The notes beneath the pieces are model-generated. The model ran no database searches and had not been told where the DNA came from. It worked only from the letters and a program-made list of their open reading frames with translations. DNA of 64,000 nucleotides, from the NCBI GenBank assembly GCA_965200465.1, contig OZ241358.1, positions 1,364,001 to 1,428,000 on the forward strand, written 5' to 3'. Positions 59,450 to 64,000 of this stretch are shown here, in pieces; positions within the stretch are counted from its first letter, which is position 1, and every line of letters starts with the position of its first letter. Origin of the DNA: Azophilus sp965200465 (lineage in GTDB: Bacteria > Pseudomonadota > Gammaproteobacteria > Pseudomonadales > Azotimanducaceae). A program made the position numbers and the translations under genes.

Positions 59450-60880
59450 ATGAAGCCTGAAACCGCCATCAGATCGATGGTCATGCGGGCCTTGGCGAGC
59501 CGCTGGCGCCGGAGTTTGTTGCGCACCCGCGGGGGGCTGCGGCGGCGTCTGCAAGGCGGCGAGCCCAGCGTCCACTACTTTCACCAAGTGGACGACCCCT
59601 ACAGCCACTTGGCGGCGCAGGCGCTGCCGCTTCTGCAGGAGAGGTATCGGGTGCATTTTGCGCCGCACTTGGCGCCGGAGCAGGGCGCCGCCTTTGCCGG
59701 CGACCTGGAGCGCTATCCCCAGTGGGCGCTTGCGGATGCGGCGGACGTCGCTCCCTTCTACGGCCTGTCCTTTCCCAACAACGCGGCCCTGCCCGGTGCG
59801 GACGCGGTGTTGGCCGCCAATCAGGCGTTGGCGCAGCAGTTGGCTTCCGAGGGCTTTGCGCAGGCTGCGGTGAAGGTGGGGGACGCCCTGTGGCACGGCG
59901 TTGCTCAGGCCGGGGAGGGCGCTTGCGCGGAGACGGTGCGCAAGGCCTTGCGCCAAGGCGGGGAACTGCGCCGGCGGTTGGGGCACTACCGCGGCGGCAT
60001 GCTCCATTTCGAGGGGGAGTGGTATTGGGGCGTTGACCGGCTTTGCCGGCTGGAGGAGCGGCTGGCGGCGGCGGGCTTCAGCCGTGTACCCGACGCGCCG
60101 CTTTGCGTTCCCCGGCCCAAGGCCGAAGAGGCCGCTGGGTTGCTCCAAGCCAAGGGCGCCTCCCTAAATTCGGGGGTCGCAGGGGCCGTTAATGCGGGCA
60201 GCGCCTCGGTGCGCTCCCCGGCGGAGGAATCCACCCCGCCAAGCGCCAAGGCGTCGAACAAGGGGGCTTTGGAGGCGGTCACCTTGGAGTTTTACGTCTC
60301 CCTGCGCAGCCCCTATACGGCGATCAGCTTTCGCCGCACGCTGGATTTGGCGGCCGGCCTTGGGGTCAACTTGGCGCTTAAGCCGGTGTTGCCGATGGTG
60401 ATGCGCGGTGTTCCGGGGCCGGCGGCCAAGGGCATCTACATCATGAATGACGCACGGCGCGAGGCGGACGCCGCCGGGGTGCGCTTTGGACGCATCGTCG
60501 ATCCCTTGGGCGAGCCTGTGCGGCAGGCGTTCTCCCTCTATCCTTGGGCGCGGGAAAGCGGCCGCGCCGCCGCATACCTGCAATCCTATCTTGATGCGGC
60601 CTTTGCCGACGGCATCGACATCGGTTCCCGCCGCGGCCTGCGCAGGGTGGTGGAGCGGGCCGGCCTGCCTTGGCGGGAGGCGGCGGCGCGGCTTGGCGAG
60701 GACGGCTGGCAGCAGGAGCTTGAGCGCAATTTGGCGGACATGCACGCAGTCGGGCTTTGGGGTGTGCCCAGCTACAGCGTTTCCGGCGGCGCCAAGCCGG
60801 GCCGCTTCAGTTGCTGGGGGCAGGACCGCCTGTGGCGGGTGGAGGCGGAGATTGCGGCGCGAACCGCTCCGCTTGCCTAA
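59450..60880 (+). CDS. tandem DsbA-fold (2-hydroxychromene-2-carboxylate isomerase-like) protein
   Basis: 476 aa with two DsbA/HCCA-isomerase-like domains. Domain 1 (about 38-220) begins SVHYFHQVDDPYSHLAAQALPLL and domain 2 (about 275-470) begins LEFYVSLRSPYTAISFRRTLDLA. The D-[D/S]-P-Y start replaces the Cys-x2-Cys of DsbA and fits the GSH-dependent isomerase branch. A low-complexity linker (about 225-275) joins them. GVPSYSVSGGAK near the end is the conserved cis-proline segment. Domain 1 lacks a clear cis-proline and may be structural. Substrate unknown; a role in aromatic degradation is possible. Confidence 0.8.
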   Translation: MKPETAIRSMVMRALASRWRRSLLRTRGGLRRRLQGGEPSVHYFHQVDDPYSHLAAQALPLLQERYRVHFAPHLAPEQGAAFAGDLERYPQWALADAADVAPFYGLSFPNNAALPGADAVLAANQALAQQLASEGFAQAAVKVGDALWHGVAQAGEGACAETVRKALRQGGELRRRLGHYRGGMLHFEGEWYWGVDRLCRLEERLAAAGFSRVPDAPLCVPRPKAEEAAGLLQAKGASLNSGVAGAVNAGSASVRSPAEESTPPSAKASNKGALEAVTLEFYVSLRSPYTAISFRRTLDLAAGLGVNLALKPVLPMVMRGVPGPAAKGIYIMNDARREADAAGVRFGRIVDPLGEPVRQAFSLYPWARESGRAAAYLQSYLDAAFADGIDIGSRRGLRRVVERAGLPWREAAARLGEDGWQQELERNLADMHAVGLWGVPSYSVSGGAKPGRFSCWGQDRLWRVEAEIAARTAPLA

Positions 60881-61197
60881 GGTGGGCATCCAGGCCCTCA
60901 ATGGCGTCTTTTGGCTTCCCCGATCCCCGCTTAAGGAATCGTTGAGGCGCGTTGCAAGGCGCATCGTGCAAGGGTTTTTTTCCGGCAATTGCATGGATGC
61001 GGCACCTAGCGAAGGTCTGCCGCCTAGGAGCGCGGGCGCCCCGCCCGCCTGCAGGCCGGAGGTCCGCGTTTCCAGGAGCCATCGGCAGCGGGCCGGGCGA
61101 TCCTTATCCGGGGATTGGGGTTTCCCTAACCTCCGGCATGTTGCTTCACCAAGCTGGAATTGCGCGTAAATTCACGCTTCACGGCCCCGCCGCCGTT
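60881..61197. other. 317-bp intergenic region holding a MITE-like repeat
   Basis: No gene is supported. Most of the region is taken up by the repeat at 60919-61119. The remaining ~80 bp before the convergent dehydratase gene show nothing recognisable. Confidence 0.6.
60919..61119. mobile_element. second MITE-like element, longer variant with internal insertion
   Basis: The left end CCCGATCCCCGCTTAAGG and the right end (inward, other strand) CCCAATCCCCGGATAAGG are terminal inverted repeats like those of the element in higA. The internal left arm matches that element closely, including GGCAATTGCATGG, and the right arm shares GGGCGATCCTTAT. About 90 extra bases sit between, rich in CGGGCGCCCC and a CTGCAGG-centred palindrome. 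No clear target duplication was found. Confidence 0.75.
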
Positions 61198-62187
61198 CTA
61201 AGGCAGGGCGCTGTCGGCACCGGCCAGCACGGCGCGGAACACCGCCGCATCGACGTTGCCGCCGGAAAGGATGACGCCGACCTTCCTGCCCGCCTGTTGG
61301 GTGCGTTCCTGCATCAGGGCGGCGAAGGCGGCGGCGCCGGCGCCTTCGGCGACGTTGTGGGTGTCCGCGTAGAGGATGCGCATGGCTTCGGCTATTTCCG
61401 CTTCGCTGACCTCGACAATGCGGGCGGCACCGGCGCGCATGACCGCCAAGGGCTCCGGCATGGGCACCCGACAGGCCATGCCGTCGGCGAAGGTGTCGGC
61501 GGATTCGGTCTCCACCACCCGGCCGGCCTTGAAGCTCTTGGCCACCGCCGGGGCCTTGGTCGCCACCACGCCGATGATTTCCGTTTTCAGGCGCAGCAGG
61601 TCCCTAGTGGTGATGAGGCCGCAGACGCCGGAACCCATGCCGATGGGAACATAGACGGCGTCCAAGTCCCGAACGGTGTTGAACAGCTCCAGCGCGTAGG
61701 TCGCCACACCCCGCGCCAAGGCGGGATGGAAGGCCGGCACCCAGAGCGCCCCCTCATCCTTGGCCAGCCGCGCCGCCTCCACCCGCGCCTCGTCGAAGTC
61801 TTGGCCGAACTCGATGAGCTCCGCGCCCCAGCCGACCATTGCCGCGTTCTTCTCAACGCTGTTGCCCTTGGGCGCGAACACGGTCACCCGCACACCGTGG
61901 CGGCGGGCGGCGAAGGGAATGCTCTGCCCGTGGTTGCCGCGGGTGGCGGTGACCATGCGCTCCGGCAATTGCCCGCGGCGCTTGAGGTGGTCCAGATACA
62001 CCAGCCCGCCGCGCACCTTGAAGGCGCCTATTGGGGTGTGGTTCTCATGCTTCAGCCAAACTTCGCAGCCGCTGCGCCGGCACAGCCCCGGCCAGCAATA
62101 CTGCGGGGTGGGCGGCATCACTTCGGCCACGACGGCTTGCGCCTGCTCTAGGTCGGACAGGGTGAACATATTGGGCGGCGGCGCCAT
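61198..62187 (-). CDS. threonine/serine dehydratase-like PLP enzyme
   Basis: 329 aa. A fold type II PLP enzyme: the Schiff-base lysine lies in PIGAFKVRGG, followed by TRGNHGQSIPFAARRHGVRVTVF as the substrate loop and GMGSGVCGLITTRD as the phosphate-binding glycine loop. There is no C-terminal ACT domain, so it resembles catabolic threonine dehydratase, serine racemase or the ectoine-pathway EutB-like dehydratases. It gives 2-oxobutanoate or pyruvate plus ammonia. Its ATG overlaps the stop of the upstream glycosyltransferase gene (TGATG). Confidence 0.88.
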   Translation of the reverse strand: MAPPPNMFTLSDLEQAQAVVAEVMPPTPQYCWPGLCRRSGCEVWLKHENHTPIGAFKVRGGLVYLDHLKRRGQLPERMVTATRGNHGQSIPFAARRHGVRVTVFAPKGNSVEKNAAMVGWGAELIEFGQDFDEARVEAARLAKDEGALWVPAFHPALARGVATYALELFNTVRDLDAVYVPIGMGSGVCGLITTRDLLRLKTEIIGVVATKAPAVAKSFKAGRVVETESADTFADGMACRVPMPEPLAVMRAGAARIVEVSEAEIAEAMRILYADTHNVAEGAGAAAFAALMQERTQQAGRKVGVILSGGNVDAAVFRAVLAGADSALP

Positions 62188-63917
62188 CAGGCGCCAAACG
62201 ACAACACGCGGAAGACGACGCCGTCTGAGAGCTCAGCCGCCAAGGCCAGGCGGGGCAGGGAACTGAGGTCCCGATGGTCGTATTCGTACCAGTCTTCGCC
62301 ATCATGCAGCCAGACCACGAGAGTGCCGTCCGAAGCATTTTCCAGCCATCGCGTCAGAGCTTTCATGCTGCCGGGCAGATTCAGGTACTTCCCCCGCACG
62401 GCGGCTCCCGTCTCGAGGCCGAATCGGGCGTGCAGCAGGCCGTAGCGGTTGGCCCGGCAAGCACCTTCCCCAAGGTTCTCCTGCAGCCACGAGAGCGTTT
62501 CGGAAGCGTCCCAGTGCGTGGTGTTGTACGACTTTCCCTTGTAGCCGGATTCGAGCGCGAGGAGCGTCAGGTCGGCACTCGTCCGCACCCTGAGGAGGTG
62601 GCTCGCCAGGGCGCTGACCAGCATGACGGCGATCGCCATCCATTTTAGGGCTGTCATCCAGCCGGCGGTTCGAAGACGCAGAAAGCGGTCCAGAAAGAAC
62701 GCCGCCAGCAGCAGCAGCGGCACATAGAGTGGCAGGAGGTAGCGGGGATCGCTCCAGAAATGCGTGCCCGATATCCGGGGGACGAACGCCACCACGAAGA
62801 TCAGGTACGTCAGACAGAACACGCCGACCGGAACGGCCGGGCTTGCGCCAGGAAGGCCGCCCCTGCGCCGGAACGCGGCACGGACGCAGATTGCGGCGCT
62901 CACCAAGGCGAGCAGGGCGGCGGCCGCCCACAGAACAGGCGCCGTCCAGTCCGGCGCATTCCCGGGGACCACCACTCTTTCCGCCACCTGGGCAATCTGA
63001 CGCATTGAATCGAATGCGGACTGGCCCGTTTTGTGGGGGCTCGCCCCCAAAGCGGACCCGTTGATCATAAGAAGGGCCGCCAGCGGGGCTATGGACAGAG
63101 CGCCGTAGGCCGCCGCCTGCTTCAGCCGGGAGAGAAGCGGCGTCTCCCGCCGTGCGAGCAGCAGGAGAACTCCGGCGAGGACCACCGCGACCCCCGCGTA
63201 TCTGGTGATTGCCGCCAAGCCGGAGAACGCCGCCGCCAGGACCAGGGAGGACCACTTGAGGTTTTGGGAGCCTTCAGCCGGGGTGCGCGAGGGGGCACCC
63301 CTCGCATGAGAAGAGCCTTCAGCCGGGGTGCGCGAGGGGCCTGCCCCTCGCATGCAAGAGCCTTCAGCCGGGGTGCGCGAGGGGACACCCCTCGCATAAA
63401 AATTGAGAAAGGGCTCCATCCGCAACGTCGCGAGCAGCGCGAACAGAATGAAGGTCGTCTCGGTCATGGCGTAGGACGCAAAATGGCTGAGGTAGTGGGA
63501 ACTGGCGACGACCAGGGTCGTCCCGACCGCCAGCAGGCGGGAGTTGAGGGTGCGGCGCAGCCACAGTCCCGCCAGCAGAACGGTCAGCCCGAAGGCGGCG
63601 GCGTTGACCATCCGAGCGGCCTCCGAAGGTTCGACCCCGGCGACGATGCCGACGGCCGCCAAAAGCAGGGGAAAGCCGGGCGCAACCCACCAGGGAATCG
63701 GCCCCCGATAGTCCTGTAAGCCCTGTCCCGCAATGAGGTTCTCGGCGGTGGACAGGTAGGTGGTCGAGTCCGCTCCGATGGCCACTCCGTGGCTGGAGGT
63801 GCGGACCAAAATGTGCGCCGCGCCCAGCAGAGCGCACAACAGGATCAGCAACAGGGCGAGGTCGCGCCAAGGAGGCGACCGGTCCACGGCGGCAATCACG
63901 CCATGCCGAGGCCGCAT
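62187..63917 (-). CDS. GT39/ArnT-like integral membrane glycosyltransferase
   Basis: 576 aa with about 11-12 membrane helices. The first periplasmic loop (GADSTTYLSTAENLIAGQGL, then GPIPWWVAPGFPLLLA) has the acidic-residue pattern of GT-C enzymes of the PMT/ArnT type, which use polyprenyl-phosphate sugars. SSHYLSHFASYAMTETTFILFALLATLRMEPF is a later conserved stretch. A loop near residues 173-217 is made of three 15-residue repeats encoded by the 45-bp DNA repeat. The C-terminal ~150 residues form a soluble domain. Acceptor and donor are unknown. It overlaps the dehydratase start. Confidence 0.8.
   Translation of the reverse strand: MRPRHGVIAAVDRSPPWRDLALLLILLCALLGAAHILVRTSSHGVAIGADSTTYLSTAENLIAGQGLQDYRGPIPWWVAPGFPLLLAAVGIVAGVEPSEAARMVNAAAFGLTVLLAGLWLRRTLNSRLLAVGTTLVVASSHYLSHFASYAMTETTFILFALLATLRMEPFLNFYARGVPSRTPAEGSCMRGAGPSRTPAEGSSHARGAPSRTPAEGSQNLKWSSLVLAAAFSGLAAITRYAGVAVVLAGVLLLLARRETPLLSRLKQAAAYGALSIAPLAALLMINGSALGASPHKTGQSAFDSMRQIAQVAERVVVPGNAPDWTAPVLWAAAALLALVSAAICVRAAFRRRGGLPGASPAVPVGVFCLTYLIFVVAFVPRISGTHFWSDPRYLLPLYVPLLLLAAFFLDRFLRLRTAGWMTALKWMAIAVMLVSALASHLLRVRTSADLTLLALESGYKGKSYNTTHWDASETLSWLQENLGEGACRANRYGLLHARFGLETGAAVRGKYLNLPGSMKALTRWLENASDGTLVVWLHDGEDWYEYDHRDLSSLPRLALAAELSDGVVFRVLSFGA
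63268..63397. repeat. three 45-bp palindromic repeats inside the GT39-like gene
   Basis: Units start at 63268, 63313 and 63358 with GAGCCTTCAGCCGGGG. Each contains GCGAGGGG, a 3-6 base loop and CCCCTCGC, a strong hairpin. The 45-bp period equals 15 codons, so the frame is kept; each unit encodes SRTPAEGS plus a variable RG-rich stretch. The loop bases differ between copies. No other copy was noticed in the window. Confidence 0.9.
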
Positions 63918-64000
63918 CCTAAGGCTGGCGCGGCGTCGCGCAGCACGGGTCTGCGCCTGCCGTCAGGCAGTCTTGCGGAGGGCGCAACGGAGTGTCCTAG
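63918..64000. other. window edge, upstream of the GT39-like gene
   Basis: The last 83 bp contain no recognisable gene or promoter. The start codon of the glycosyltransferase (63917) has only a weak AGG close by. Confidence 0.4.

Noticed and set aside
63268..63397. CRISPR array
   Set aside because: The units are contiguous 45-bp repeats without unique spacers and lie inside a coding frame; no cas gene is present.
1..64000. tRNA, rRNA or riboswitch genes
   Set aside because: Intergenic gaps are short and none showed a cloverleaf, rRNA-like or known riboswitch core by eye; a covariance-model scan would be decisive.

Overview
The window reads as a GC-rich chromosomal segment of an uncultured-type gammaproteobacterium. 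The best taxonomic clue is the block at 28.4-31.9 kb: purM is divergent from a DUF2066 gene, which is followed by a CDP-alcohol phosphatidyltransferase and hda. That is a gammaproteobacterial arrangement known from Pseudomonas and relatives. Most genes are catabolic or housekeeping and densely packed, with many 1-4 bp start/stop overlaps. No rRNA, tRNA, CRISPR array, integrase or transposase gene was seen.

Left part (1-16.8 kb). The 3' end of an amidohydrolase gene is followed by a restriction-modification (R-M) locus. It holds a PLD-fold NgoFVII/BfiI-like nuclease and, convergent to it, two SPPY-type DNA methyltransferases, the first carrying an N-terminal helix-turn-helix. Next comes an aromatic/terpenoid-type oxidation cluster: two NTF2/SnoaL-like proteins, two short-chain dehydrogenases, a Rieske oxygenase alpha subunit, and a small remnant of a second Rieske gene. 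A TetR gene is divergent from a five-gene polyamine/opine-type ABC transporter operon ending in a ThuA-like protein. An MDR-type reductase closes this part.

Middle (16.8-33 kb). A second R-M locus pairs a DUF1156-like zinc-ribbon methyltransferase with a PD-(D/E)XK nuclease. Then come TusA-like, gamma-glutamylcyclotransferase-like, AlaA-like and MsrB genes, a split spermidine-synthase-like pair, a small-molecule kinase, Mrp, Dcd, and a small retropepsin-like protease with a conserved-looking partner. The purM/DUF2066/pgsA-like/hda block and a murG-like gene follow.

Right part (33-64 kb). This half is rich in methylated-compound and one-carbon genes: two tandem dimethylglycine/sarcosine dehydrogenase-like flavoproteins, a non-pyrrolysine MttB-family methyltransferase, formate-tetrahydrofolate ligase, SerA, a hydroxypyruvate-reductase-like enzyme, and a methanethiol oxidase (SBP56) with a SCO1/SenC partner. 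Interspersed are a type IIG-like fused restriction-methylation enzyme, a TonB-dependent receptor, VOC, PhyH, ABM, acyl-CoA dehydrogenase and LLM oxidoreductases, a NYN/PIN RNase-like protein and a tandem DsbA-fold isomerase. The window ends with a threonine dehydratase and a GT39-like membrane glycosyltransferase.

Most notable non-genic structure. A 123-bp MITE-like element has inserted in a higA antitoxin gene with an 11-bp target duplication; removing it on paper restores the full antitoxin frame. A related ~200-bp copy lies at 60.9 kb. A triplicated 45-bp palindromic repeat sits in frame inside the GT39-like gene.
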